From a virus, in the IMG/VR virus record IMGVR_UViG_3300025897_000012, positions 1 through 64,000 of that record: DNA of 64,000 bases; one strand, 5' to 3'. The position numbers and the translations under genes are program-made. Every line of letters starts with the position of its first letter. Within the stretch, counting starts at the first letter, position 1. Shown here piece after piece: positions 6,954-14,731 of this stretch. The notes under the pieces are model-generated. The model was not told the origin of the DNA and searched no databases. It worked only from the letters and a program-made list of their open reading frames with translations.

Positions 6954-8252
6954 ATGACATCTAGTACAACTGTTACAAAACAAGGTAAAAAGAACTGGCA
7001 ACCTAATCCAGATATTACTGCTGAAGAATTAAAAGTAATGCGAGAAGACGTTTTAGAACGTATTGTTGTTGCTCGTGTTGGATTACTATTAAGACATCCT
7101 TTCTTTGGTAATATGGCAACACGCCTTCGTATTAAAGAAGCAGATGACTGGGTTCCTACTGCGGCTGTAGATGGTCGTAATTTATATTTTAATACACAAT
7201 TTTTTAATGCAATGGATAATAAAGAAATTGAATTTGTTATTGCACACGAAATCCTACATTGTGTATTTGATCATCTTACACGTAGAGATGATCGTGATCC
7301 GCAAATTTATAATATTGCCGCTGACTATATTGTTAATAACTTGTTAGTACGTGATAGAATTGGTAATAAACCTAAACTTATTGACTGTTTTCAAGACTTT
7401 AAATATGATGGTTGGTCTTCAGAAGCAGTTTATGATGATATTTTTGAAAAATACGATCAAGAAGAATTAGATGCTCTTGGTGAATTATTAGATGAACATG
7501 TTGACTGGGAGGGTAAAGACCAAGAAGGAAATGGTCCTGGTGTTAAAACAAAAGGTAAAAACGGTAAACCTTCATATTCAAAAGACGAGCTCAAAAAGAT
7601 ACGTGATGAAATAAAAGAAAACATGCTATCAGCAGCACAAGCCGCAGGAGCAGGTAATACTCCGGGCGAAATTGAAAGAATGATTAAGGATCTTACAGAA
7701 CCTAAAATGTCTTGGCGTGAAATACTACGTCAGCAAATACAGTCTACAATACGTAACGACTTTACATTTAGTCGACCTAATAGAAAAGGCTGGCATACTG
7801 GTGCTATACTACCAGGCATGAATTTTGATGAAACTATTGATATTGCTATTGGTATTGATATGTCAGGTTCAATTGGTAATTCACAAGCTAAAGATTTCTT
7901 AAGCGAAGTTAAAGGCATTATGGAAGAATATAAAGACTATAATATTAAATTATGGTGCTTTGATACACGAGTATATAACGAACAAGACTTCAGTGCAGAA
8001 AACGGCGAAAACTTAGAAGATTACCAAATTATGGGAGGCGGTGGAACTGAATTCGACTGCAACTGGGATTACATGAAAGAAAACGATATTCAACCTAAGA
8101 AGTTTATTATGTTTACAGATGGGTATCCTTGGCAGAGTTGGGGTGATGAAAGCTACTGTGACACTATATTTGTTATTCACAGTCATCATGACAAGAACTT
8201 AGAAGCACCATTTGGACTAACTACACATTATGATCAGCAACAAGCCGCCTAA
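6954..8252 (+). CDS. Metallopeptidase-like plus VWA domain protein, MoxR partner
   Basis: A 432-residue protein with two parts. The N-terminal half holds a zinc-metallopeptidase signature, AHEILHCVFDH (His98-Glu99, His102, third ligand perhaps His107), as in the DUF2201-type proteins. The C-terminal half is a von Willebrand A domain with the metal-site motif DMSGS (about 302-306) and a late FTDGYPW. Such proteins are encoded beside MoxR ATPases and are thought to act as substrate adaptors, similar to CobT. All key residues of both domains are visible, so it should be active. The gene has its own early promoter and overlaps the next gene by 23 bases. Confidence 0.8.
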   Translation: MTSSTTVTKQGKKNWQPNPDITAEELKVMREDVLERIVVARVGLLLRHPFFGNMATRLRIKEADDWVPTAAVDGRNLYFNTQFFNAMDNKEIEFVIAHEILHCVFDHLTRRDDRDPQIYNIAADYIVNNLLVRDRIGNKPKLIDCFQDFKYDGWSSEAVYDDIFEKYDQEELDALGELLDEHVDWEGKDQEGNGPGVKTKGKNGKPSYSKDELKKIRDEIKENMLSAAQAAGAGNTPGEIERMIKDLTEPKMSWREILRQQIQSTIRNDFTFSRPNRKGWHTGAILPGMNFDETIDIAIGIDMSGSIGNSQAKDFLSEVKGIMEEYKDYNIKLWCFDTRVYNEQDFSAENGENLEDYQIMGGGGTEFDCNWDYMKENDIQPKKFIMFTDGYPWQSWGDESYCDTIFVIHSHHDKNLEAPFGLTTHYDQQQAA

Positions 8253-8526
8253 AATTAAAGAACCAAATGCATTAAACTATTTTGAGTTAAGAAAACTCAA
8301 TAGAATTCCGCCTCATTTTGAATTTATTTCTATACCTATACCATATAATCTACAAAAAAGTATAGAAAAATGGATACTATCTAACTTAAAAGGTAGGTAT
8401 TACATTGACAAAAACATAGATGTAGACGATTCAGATACTATTCAAAGTGTATTAAAGATTGGATTTGAAGAAGGAAAAGAGATGAGTTATTTCACTTTAG
8501 CTTGTCCACATTTGAAATATAAGTAA
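8230..8526 (+). CDS. Hypothetical protein, 98 aa
   Basis: The start lies within the last 23 bases of the VWA gene. The product has an N-terminal FELRKLNRIPPHFEFISIPIP stretch, a basic centre and an acidic DVDDSDT segment, and ends with a Cys-His pair near the C-terminus. I see no recognised motif. Packing and codon use fit a real phage gene. Function unknown. Confidence 0.6.
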   Translation: MISNKPPKIKEPNALNYFELRKLNRIPPHFEFISIPIPYNLQKSIEKWILSNLKGRYYIDKNIDVDDSDTIQSVLKIGFEEGKEMSYFTLACPHLKYK

Positions 8527-8548
8527 ATAATATGAAGGAGAAATACTT

Positions 8549-8827
8549 ATGAGTGAAGACGCAACAATTAACGAACTAGGCGATATTTCAGCAGCAGCAC
8601 CAGAAGCATCTGAAAAGCCTGCAGCAACGCCGGCAGGTGAAGAAAAAAGTTTAGAATTAACTGTAAACGATTTACAGTTACTACGCCAATCAATTGAAGT
8701 GGCAACATCAAGAGGTGCTTTTAAAGCAGCTGAAATGTTAACTGTAGGAACTGTATTTAATAAGTTAGATGCTTTTTTAAATGCCGTTGCACAACAACAA
8801 AAGCAAGGAGAGACAAATGGCTCTTAA
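8549..8827 (+). CDS. Hypothetical phage protein, 92 aa
   Basis: A gene with a good AAGGAG ribosome binding site. The first 35 residues are Ala/Pro/Glu-rich and probably disordered; the rest (about 36-85) looks helical, with LTVNDLQLLRQSIEVATSRGAFKAA. This pattern is seen in a small protein of marine T4-like phages located near virion assembly genes. A degenerate late-promoter-like TAAATA lies upstream at 8524-8529. The end overlaps the next gene. Confidence 0.7.
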   Translation: MSEDATINELGDISAAAPEASEKPAATPAGEEKSLELTVNDLQLLRQSIEVATSRGAFKAAEMLTVGTVFNKLDAFLNAVAQQQKQGETNGS

Positions 8828-9428
8828 ACACGTAGGAAGAATAAAAAAGAATAAAAATAAAGTAGTAGTAGCATATAGAACTATACCAGGTGATGCAAAA
8901 TCAGCAGTCGTAGTTAATACTCAAGCACTTTCAGCAGACGAACATGATTCGTTAATGATTCAAGTTGAATCACAAGCAGGTCAATCTGCTTATGAATTTG
9001 CAGAGATGATGGCTAGAGCATCATTGCCTGATGGAAGGAACATGTTAGCAGCTTTTCATAAAACAGGAAAAATGATGAAAGTAGCAGTTGAAGAAGTTGA
9101 AATGCAACCAGATCATCAAACTATAATTCCTTTAAATGAACTTAATCAAATGATTGCAGATCAAAAAGGTGTTACAATTGACGAGCTTGCACTACAACCA
9201 AACGTACCAGCTCAGTCAGAAGCTACTCCTGTTGCAAGTATGCAAACAGCAGATATTAAGGCACCACAACAAGATACAGTCTTGTCAGATGAAGACTTAG
9301 CCGCACAATATCGTAGTCAAGCAGATTCTTTATACAAAGAAGCTAAAGCACTTAGAGCTCAAGCTGAAGAACTAGTACCGACTATTAAAAAGTCTAAAGC
9401 CAAAGCAACTGCAAGTGCCGTCGGATAA
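8817..9428 (+). CDS. Conserved T4-like phage hypothetical protein, 203 aa
   Basis: I chose the ATG at 8817, preceded by AAGGAG, rather than an in-frame start at 8781. The N-terminus MALKHVGRI, then VVAYRTIPGD and the helix AYEFAEMMARASLPDG, match a family I know from T4-like cyanophages, where it is unassigned. The C-terminal third is Ala/Lys/Glu-rich and probably coiled coil. It overlaps the previous gene by 11 bases and the next by 14, so the three are probably translated together. A virion-assembly role is plausible but not shown. Confidence 0.8.
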   Translation: MALKHVGRIKKNKNKVVVAYRTIPGDAKSAVVVNTQALSADEHDSLMIQVESQAGQSAYEFAEMMARASLPDGRNMLAAFHKTGKMMKVAVEEVEMQPDHQTIIPLNELNQMIADQKGVTIDELALQPNVPAQSEATPVASMQTADIKAPQQDTVLSDEDLAAQYRSQADSLYKEAKALRAQAEELVPTIKKSKAKATASAVG

Positions 9429-9735
9429 TACAAAACTTCCAAAACACGTAATTGATATATGGCCAGATGTATTTAAGGACATAGATCTAAAAGTTGTTCC
9501 GTTAGACTACCTGCATTCTATTAGGGTAGTCTTCCAAGATGGAAAAATATGGGACATAGATATACAAAATTCTAAAGATGAAAACGGTCAACAAGTAAAC
9601 GTTAAGAAAGAACTTGAAGATATCTTTAAACAATATGAAAAAGATATTTCAAACGTAGATTTTAGGTTAGATACTGAACGTGTAAAAAGAGACATTAAGA
9701 AAAGAACTGCTCTTTTTATGAAGAAACGAAAGTAA
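9415..9735 (+). CDS. Conserved T4-like phage hypothetical protein, 106 aa
   Basis: The gene starts at GTG inside the end of the previous gene. The protein has a hydrophobic N-terminal part with DIWPDVFKDIDLKVVPLDYLHSIRVVF and ends in a strongly basic tail (KKRTALFMKKRK). Its association with the preceding gene is also seen in marine T4-like phages. The basic tail might contact nucleic acid. No function is known to me. Confidence 0.75.
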   Translation: MPSDNTKLPKHVIDIWPDVFKDIDLKVVPLDYLHSIRVVFQDGKIWDIDIQNSKDENGQQVNVKKELEDIFKQYEKDISNVDFRLDTERVKRDIKKRTALFMKKRK

Positions 9736-9741
9736 AATAAA

Positions 9742-10872
9742 TTGAAAGCATTTGTTATACAACACGATAGCCCTATAGATTCTTGGTTCTATCGAGTGGT
9801 AACAAATTATACAAAGTTGAACTTTGACTATTGTATGGCTGATCGGTTTAAAGAAAATGCCGAATGGGAATTTTTTGAATCAAATACTCTAATTACATCT
9901 TGCTTACCTGGTTTTGAATTTACTATTGTAGTTAAACCTGGTACTATTTTTCCTTATTCATTCTACCAACGTAAAATTGAACCTAGACTAGGTAAGTTTC
10001 AAATTACTACTGTAGGTCCTGCTAAAGTTTATCACTCAGACATTAGTCTTCCTAAAGAAGGTATTTTAAAAGTAAAGTACCAGTTTCCTTATATAGATCC
10101 AACAAACGAAAATACATTTTCTAGTACACATGATCAAGGTATAGACATGTTACTAAAAAATTCTAACCTATCTTATGTAGTACACAACGAAATTCCTGAA
10201 CCTGTATATAATCTTAATAAACCAATTGAATGGGCAATGACTGTAAGCTCAGGATTTTACATAAATTATATATTACATGCCGGTGGGTTTAATTCAAACA
10301 CTATTGTTAATCATATAGATATTAGCAAAAGTAGTTTAGAAGTGCGTAAGTATACTATTGAAAATTGGAACGGTATTGATTATTTGCACTGGATAGATCA
10401 TCTATACGAGAAATTTCCGTTACTAAATGTTTTTAACGGTGACCAATTTAAACGAGGACACAAACCAACACATGTTGTTTTAGAACATATGTCGACAATA
10501 TGGTCAGATTCTGAATGGGTAAAGCATTGGCGGAAATATCAAACATGTACACATAATTATTATACTTGTAACTTTGCAGATACTAAAAGTTTTAAAAAAA
10601 TTCTTAGCACGTATAAAAACAATTATACAAGTGTATTTTGGTACAATGGTGCATTAAAACGTATGCCTGCAAATATTAATAAGACTAGCGAACAAAGTCA
10701 TAGTCATGCAAAGACATTTATGCAACAAGTAGTAGATTATAATCCTAATACACTAGTATACGGCTCAGATCATTGTTGTGCAAAATATAACGGTATTAGT
10801 GCTTTAGATGCATTAACCAGTATGAAGGAAGATTCAAGATTAAACTTATGGAGAACTTATAGTGGAACATAG
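9742..10872 (+). CDS. Uncharacterised protein, 376 aa
   Basis: The reading begins at a TTG six bases after the preceding stop; the next in-frame ATG would remove about 30 residues that look like a normal first strand (KAFVIQHDSP). The middle has a hydrophobic SSGFYINYILHAGGF followed by VNHIDIS, a strand-loop arrangement that could belong to a Rossmann-like fold, and a later HVVLEHMSTIWSDSEW. The order is not convincing enough to name an enzyme. There are no membrane segments. Its 3' end overlaps the decayed oxygenase copy. It could be a transferase acting on sugars or nucleotides; this is a guess. Confidence 0.65.
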   Translation: MKAFVIQHDSPIDSWFYRVVTNYTKLNFDYCMADRFKENAEWEFFESNTLITSCLPGFEFTIVVKPGTIFPYSFYQRKIEPRLGKFQITTVGPAKVYHSDISLPKEGILKVKYQFPYIDPTNENTFSSTHDQGIDMLLKNSNLSYVVHNEIPEPVYNLNKPIEWAMTVSSGFYINYILHAGGFNSNTIVNHIDISKSSLEVRKYTIENWNGIDYLHWIDHLYEKFPLLNVFNGDQFKRGHKPTHVVLEHMSTIWSDSEWVKHWRKYQTCTHNYYTCNFADTKSFKKILSTYKNNYTSVFWYNGALKRMPANINKTSEQSHSHAKTFMQQVVDYNPNTLVYGSDHCCAKYNGISALDALTSMKEDSRLNLWRTYSGT

Positions 10873-11096
10873 AGGAATATCACAAGGAGATCACCATAGA
10901 GTCTTACACGAAATAAAATTAGATAGACAAGCATTAATAGACTTTTATCATATGTTTCCTAAAGAAACTCATTTACCTTGGAATGAATTTAAATTAAAGT
11001 ACAATTCCTAGGGTTTTATTACGTATTAGAAGTGGTGACGAAACATTTAATGATATTATACATAAGATTGATCAAGGAACCTTTTTTAACTTATAA
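10862..11096 (+). pseudogene. Remnant of a 2OG-Fe(II) oxygenase gene with central deletion
   Basis: Two short readings in different frames match the two ends of the oxygenase at 3392-4015. From 10862 to 11011 the translation includes ALIDFYHMFPKETHLPWNEF, which parallels ELIDLFNRIPKECELPWNQY. From 11013 to 11096 it includes a segment beginning VLLRIRSGDE and ending in GTFFNL, which parallels VMFRIKVVNE and GEFINV at the C-terminus. About 120 central residues with the metal ligands are missing, so the copy is dead. It probably arose by gene duplication or by loss from an acquired paralogue. Confidence 0.75.
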
Positions 11097-11099
11097 ATA
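11092..11099 (+). promoter_or_regulatory. Late promoter motif (TATAAATA)
   Basis: A perfect match to the T4 late promoter element, overlapping the end of the oxygenase remnant. It is followed by a small hairpin and then a second late motif at 11164. It could be the original upstream signal of the fibre gene or a leftover from the lost gene. Confidence 0.5.
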
Positions 11100-11105
11100 C
11101 ATATA

Positions 11106-11128
11106 GGAGCAAATTAACTGCTCTTTTT
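11106..11128 (+). terminator. Small hairpin with T-run
   Basis: GAGCA (11107-11111) and TGCTC (11119-11123) form a 5-base-pair stem with a 7-base loop, followed by five T. It lies after the decayed oxygenase and before the late fibre gene, a sensible place for a weak terminator. The short stem makes this tentative. Confidence 0.4.
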
Positions 11129-11163
11129 ACAAACAAAAGAAGATAAGTATTATTGCAATATGG

Positions 11164-11171
11164 CATAAATA
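11164..11171 (+). promoter_or_regulatory. Late promoter motif (CATAAATA)
   Basis: CATAAATACAT ends 30-34 bases before the ATG at 11205, the same distance seen for other late motifs in the window, and matches the shared core ATAAATACA. It most likely drives the fibre-like gene. Confidence 0.6.
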
Positions 11172-11204
11172 CATGTAAGAAACTATATTTCAGGAGTTCT
11201 ATAA

Positions 11205-12602
11205 ATGGCTTTAAGACTTAGACGTGGTACCGATGCTGAAAGACTGCTAGTAACCCCAATAGAGGGTGAGTTAGTATATACCACAGATACAAAAAAGATC
11301 TATGCAGGTGACGGATCGACTATTGGTGGCACAGAAATTGCTGGTTTAAATAGTGTAGTAGCAGATACATCACCGCAACTAGGTGGTAACCTAGACATTA
11401 ACGGTAAGAATATTACAGGTACAGGTAATATAACAATAGACGGAACTATAACTGCTCCGCAATTTGAAGGTAATATTTTAGCAGACGATAGCACATTAGT
11501 TTTTAATAGTGCTACACAAAGTTTAGCAATTACAAATTTAGATATTTCAGGTGATATAGACTTAACAGAATCTACTAATAAATTAGATGTATATTCAAAC
11601 CACGCAAGTACATCAAGTAGTATAGTTTTAAACAGATCAAAAGGGACTAAAGCCAGCCCAACTGCTCTTATAGATAATGACAATATTTTTAGTGTTAACT
11701 TTGTAGGTCATGACGGATCAAACTATGTTGGCGGTTCTAGCATTGTATCAGATGTTGACGGTACTGTATCGTCTGGAATAGTACCAAGTGATTTATCATT
11801 CAAAGTAACAGCTAGTTCTGGTTCACAAACTACACCTTTAACTATAAGTTCATCTGGATTAGCAACATTTAGTGTAAATGATGTTTATATAGAAAAAACT
11901 TTAAGATTAGACAGTTATGGTAATTCATCAAATGCTCGCGGAATAGAAAGATATAGATCAAGAGGAACTTTAGCTAGTCCATTAGCTAACAATCAAAATG
12001 ATAGTGTTTATGAAGATAGATATTATGGATATGAAGGATCAGCTTATAAACTTGTTGTAAGAACACAGGCAATGGTAGGCGCTTCATCTATATCATCAGG
12101 TATAATGAGTGGTAGATATCGTATACGTGTAGCAGATACAGCAGGTGTTGAACAAACTATGCTTGACATTAGAGGTGTTGATAATAGAGTACGTGTATAT
12201 AGCGATTTTAATGTTCCTCAGACTAGATCTACATTTGGTGATATTGAACTATTTCAAAATAGAATTACTGCTACGGCTTCAAACCAAGATTTAGAAATTG
12301 CAACTTCAGGTACAGGTGATGTAGTTGTGTCAGGCGGACTTAGAGCAGATGGAATTAAGCTAGAAGGAAACACTCTTAAAACAGTTGACTCAAACGCTCC
12401 GTTAGAACTTTCAGCTTCAGGTACAGGAATTGTATCAGCAACTAACTTAACTGCTATTAATTATATGCAATTAGCAACGTATGCTAACAATGCCGCAAGA
12501 GATTCAGCTATTGCTAGTCCAAATGCAGGTATGATAATATTTAATACAACAGGCACTAAATTCCAAGGATATACTGGTGCATCTTGGGTTGATCTTAATT
12601 AA
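11205..12602 (+). CDS. Tail fibre-like virion protein
   Basis: A 465-residue protein. The first 45 residues (MALRLRRGTDAERL, then GELVYTTDTKKIYAGDG) form the small fibre N-terminal domain that is shared by many phage fibre and receptor-binding proteins. The rest is rich in Gly, Ser, Thr and Asn with short strands, like a beta-helical or triple-stranded fibre shaft, and a C-terminal segment, GMIIFNTTGTKFQGY, resembles the head of carbohydrate-binding fibre tips. It would bind a host surface component. A late promoter precedes it, and a consensus sigma70 promoter for the next unit lies just after its stop. Confidence 0.75.
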   Translation: MALRLRRGTDAERLLVTPIEGELVYTTDTKKIYAGDGSTIGGTEIAGLNSVVADTSPQLGGNLDINGKNITGTGNITIDGTITAPQFEGNILADDSTLVFNSATQSLAITNLDISGDIDLTESTNKLDVYSNHASTSSSIVLNRSKGTKASPTALIDNDNIFSVNFVGHDGSNYVGGSSIVSDVDGTVSSGIVPSDLSFKVTASSGSQTTPLTISSSGLATFSVNDVYIEKTLRLDSYGNSSNARGIERYRSRGTLASPLANNQNDSVYEDRYYGYEGSAYKLVVRTQAMVGASSISSGIMSGRYRIRVADTAGVEQTMLDIRGVDNRVRVYSDFNVPQTRSTFGDIELFQNRITATASNQDLEIATSGTGDVVVSGGLRADGIKLEGNTLKTVDSNAPLELSASGTGIVSATNLTAINYMQLATYANNAARDSAIASPNAGMIIFNTTGTKFQGYTGASWVDLN

Positions 12603-12609
12603 TTAATCA

Positions 12610-12638
12610 TTGACATTTTGTATTATTCGTAGTATAAT
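12610..12638 (+). promoter_or_regulatory. Consensus sigma70 promoter, leaderless start
   Basis: TTGACA (12610-12615), 17 bases, TATAAT (12633-12638): a perfect consensus. The ATG starts at 12644, only five bases after the -10 box, so transcription would begin at or within a base of the start codon. No ribosome binding site can fit. The same arrangement occurs on the other strand at 26994-27022. Confidence 0.8.
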
Positions 12639-12643
12639 AAACT

Positions 12644-13300
12644 ATGAATAATTCTAATCCTATTATTGTAATTAATGCTAACATGGGTTCGAAAGGACAT
12701 CAGATTGGTAGACTAATTGCAAGTTGCTCAAATGTACGTTGGTATGACCATAAATGGAATGGTCCAACTCCTTGGGAACCTTGTAGTCATATATTAAACC
12801 ACGAACATAGTAAGTTTCACTTTGATCGAAGATTTAGTGACGAAAGTACTTTACCTCCTGTACTAGATTTCGCTGAACGAAGTAATCACATAGATCAAAA
12901 TATTCCATACGAAAAATTAAATAAAAATGAAAATTTTTTATACGTTACGCACAGTAAATTGGATGAAGCACGTAGCTACTTTAATGGTAAACATTTGGTA
13001 GTTTTTGATAAAGATATAAAGAGATTTTTTGAAACATCTTGGAACTTTAAAGTAGGTAAAACAAAGACAGCTATTAGCGAACTATATACTGTAAAGCAGG
13101 CAAAAACAATGCTAAAAGGCGTCTTAGACAGCTATACAGCCCATATAAGCAACAAAGACTTTGCTATACATAGTGTAGACGATTTATTGCATAAAGACAT
13201 GTTTAAGATGCTTTGTAGCAAGTTTAATTTAGAATTTAACGAGATAGAGTATAATAAGGTATGTAAATTTATAAATGATAATAGTACCAATAACAGATAA
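12644..13300 (+). CDS. Sulfotransferase-like P-loop protein
   Basis: A 218-residue protein with a degenerate P-loop region near the N-terminus (NANMGSKGHQIGRLIAS, about residues 12-28), followed by a WYDHKWNGPTPWEP stretch as in small phage sulfotransferase-like proteins. The family would transfer sulfate from PAPS, but the binding residues are not conserved enough to claim activity. It is the first gene of a cassette with three more genes that overlap in series, and its transcript should lack a leader. An internal Met14 is an alternative start but has no better ribosome site. Confidence 0.5.
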   Translation: MNNSNPIIVINANMGSKGHQIGRLIASCSNVRWYDHKWNGPTPWEPCSHILNHEHSKFHFDRRFSDESTLPPVLDFAERSNHIDQNIPYEKLNKNENFLYVTHSKLDEARSYFNGKHLVVFDKDIKRFFETSWNFKVGKTKTAISELYTVKQAKTMLKGVLDSYTAHISNKDFAIHSVDDLLHKDMFKMLCSKFNLEFNEIEYNKVCKFINDNSTNNR

Positions 13301-13829
13301 TTTAAAACCAAAACTTAGATCTTTTTGCCAAAAAGCAAAAGAACTAGGATATCAAAATAATTCTAGTTTGGAGGCAATGAAGTTTGATTGGTGTCACGAA
13401 CTTGGTAAGTGGTTCTGTGCAATAGAAGATGACAATATAGTTGCTGTTGCAGGATGTCATCCTTTACCAGAAGTAAGTCCAAATGCTTGGCGTATATTAT
13501 TTAGAGGGTGCGAGCTTCCTAACAAAAAGTCATACAAAGGACTTAGCAAATATAACTGGTTTAGTGTAACTTGGAGAGAATTTATTCCATATTTTATAGA
13601 ATGGTGTCCTAGTAAAGAGCTATATATTACTACTAATATAGACAATGAACATTCGAACGGAAAGGTAGCTCGTAATCATAAATTAATGGGATTGCTTGCT
13701 AAACAAAATATATTAAACAAACACAGAGACATGGTATTATATTATACTGATCAAACTGTATGGAAATTAAATATCAGCGAATATAATCGCCGAAGGAAGG
13801 AACTAGATGAAGTGGGACATAGACTTTAA
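13275..13829 (+). CDS. GNAT-like acyltransferase (tentative)
   Basis: A 184-residue protein whose start overlaps the preceding gene by 26 bases. The pattern of an N-terminal helix pair, a KWFCAIEDDNIVAVAGCHPL strand pair, and a long middle with ELYITTNIDNEHSNGKVARNHKLMGLLAK resembles an N-acetyltransferase fold. The usual QxxGxG acyl-CoA loop is not clear. GNAT proteins acylate amino groups of proteins, sugars or small molecules. The neighbouring mini adenylating enzyme would be a natural partner to activate an acyl group. This is a low-confidence family call. Confidence 0.4.
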   Translation: MIIVPITDNLKPKLRSFCQKAKELGYQNNSSLEAMKFDWCHELGKWFCAIEDDNIVAVAGCHPLPEVSPNAWRILFRGCELPNKKSYKGLSKYNWFSVTWREFIPYFIEWCPSKELYITTNIDNEHSNGKVARNHKLMGLLAKQNILNKHRDMVLYYTDQTVWKLNISEYNRRRKELDEVGHRL

Positions 13830-14034
13830 TCATTTATCTAAAGTTAAATCAAGTTATTTTAAACACTTGTACTACGCAACAAAATTTAATTTTGTTAGTT
13901 TATTAATTTTTATAACAGGAACAATACATAGTATATTTCCTTTTGTATTTGCTTATACACCATATAAACTTGCAAAATATATAGTTGACGAAACGGAAAA
14001 ACATCTTGGAAAACCTAAAAACATATCTAAGTAA
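13807..14034 (+). CDS. Small membrane protein, DUF6356-like
   Basis: A 75-residue protein with one long hydrophobic stretch at about residues 29-50 (FVSLLIFITGTIHSIFPFVFAY), which could form one or two membrane passages, and charged ends. The N-terminal SSYFKHLYYATKF and the IHSIFPFVF segment resemble the DUF6356 family of small membrane proteins, which has no experimentally known role that I can cite. A second copy with the same layout lies at 23725-23970. It overlaps the gene on either side. Confidence 0.6.
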   Translation: MKWDIDFNHLSKVKSSYFKHLYYATKFNFVSLLIFITGTIHSIFPFVFAYTPYKLAKYIVDETEKHLGKPKNISK

Positions 14035-14731
14035 AGGAGTCTATGTAAAGTCTAGTGGAACTACTGGAACTCCTAAGAATATATTTAGAACTCCAGAAAA
14101 TTTAAAACATTGTAATCGTATAGCAGTAGACTCACAAAAAATTACAAAAGATTCAAATATCTATACAGTATGTAAAATGGATCATGCCGGAGGTATGTTA
14201 GCACAAACTTTGCCTGCTGTAAGTGTTGGTGCGAATGTAACAGTAGAAGATTTTAATCCTAAAAGGTTTATGTCTGAAATACACAAATATACACATACAC
14301 ATTTAACTCCAAGACAAGCAATTATTATTAAAAATACAAAAGATTTTACAAAAATAGATTTAACAGGTATTTGGATTACATGCGGTAGCGATATTGTATC
14401 GTATGAATTAATAAAGTCGTACGTAAAACAAGGTGCAACATTTATGACAAATTGGGGTATGAGCGAAATAGGCCCTTGTGCAATCAATACAGTATTTAAT
14501 AATTTAGAATATGTAGAAAGACATCAAGAGTGGGCCCCTAAAGGATTGCCTATGTTAGGTGAAAATATATATTGTAATTATCAAATTGACTATTTAACAA
14601 ACGAGTTACTTGTTAAAGGTGATATGTGTATATACGATGATTGGTTTAATACTGGTGACTTAGTAGAATTAAAGTATAAAGTTCCTCCATTGGGATATTT
14701 TGCAGTACTATACTATGCTGGAAGATTATAA
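13985..14731 (+). CDS. Mini AMP-forming adenylating enzyme (ANL superfamily), truncated
   Basis: A 248-residue protein with the hallmark motifs of adenylate-forming enzymes: KSSGTTGTPK (ATP loop, about 22-31), TNWGMSEIGP (A5-like), and WFNTGDLVE (A7-like). It ends just after the YYAGRL segment that corresponds to the hinge Gly-Arg, so the C-terminal lid domain with its catalytic Lys is absent, as is most of the usual N-terminal subdomain. Normal members have 450-550 residues. It may still adenylate a carboxylate or work with another protein. The start is uncertain: TTG at 13985 or TTG at 14006, with no ATG available. It converges with, and overlaps by six bases, the next gene. Confidence 0.75.
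   Translation: MTKRKNILENLKTYLSKGVYVKSSGTTGTPKNIFRTPENLKHCNRIAVDSQKITKDSNIYTVCKMDHAGGMLAQTLPAVSVGANVTVEDFNPKRFMSEIHKYTHTHLTPRQAIIIKNTKDFTKIDLTGIWITCGSDIVSYELIKSYVKQGATFMTNWGMSEIGPCAINTVFNNLEYVERHQEWAPKGLPMLGENIYCNYQIDYLTNELLVKGDMCIYDDWFNTGDLVELKYKVPPLGYFAVLYYAGRL

Noticed and set aside
11205-12602. Diversity-generating retroelement, suggested by the tropism-determinant-like N-terminus of the fibre
   Set aside because: No reverse transcriptase gene, template repeat or adenine-biased variable repeat is visible in the window.
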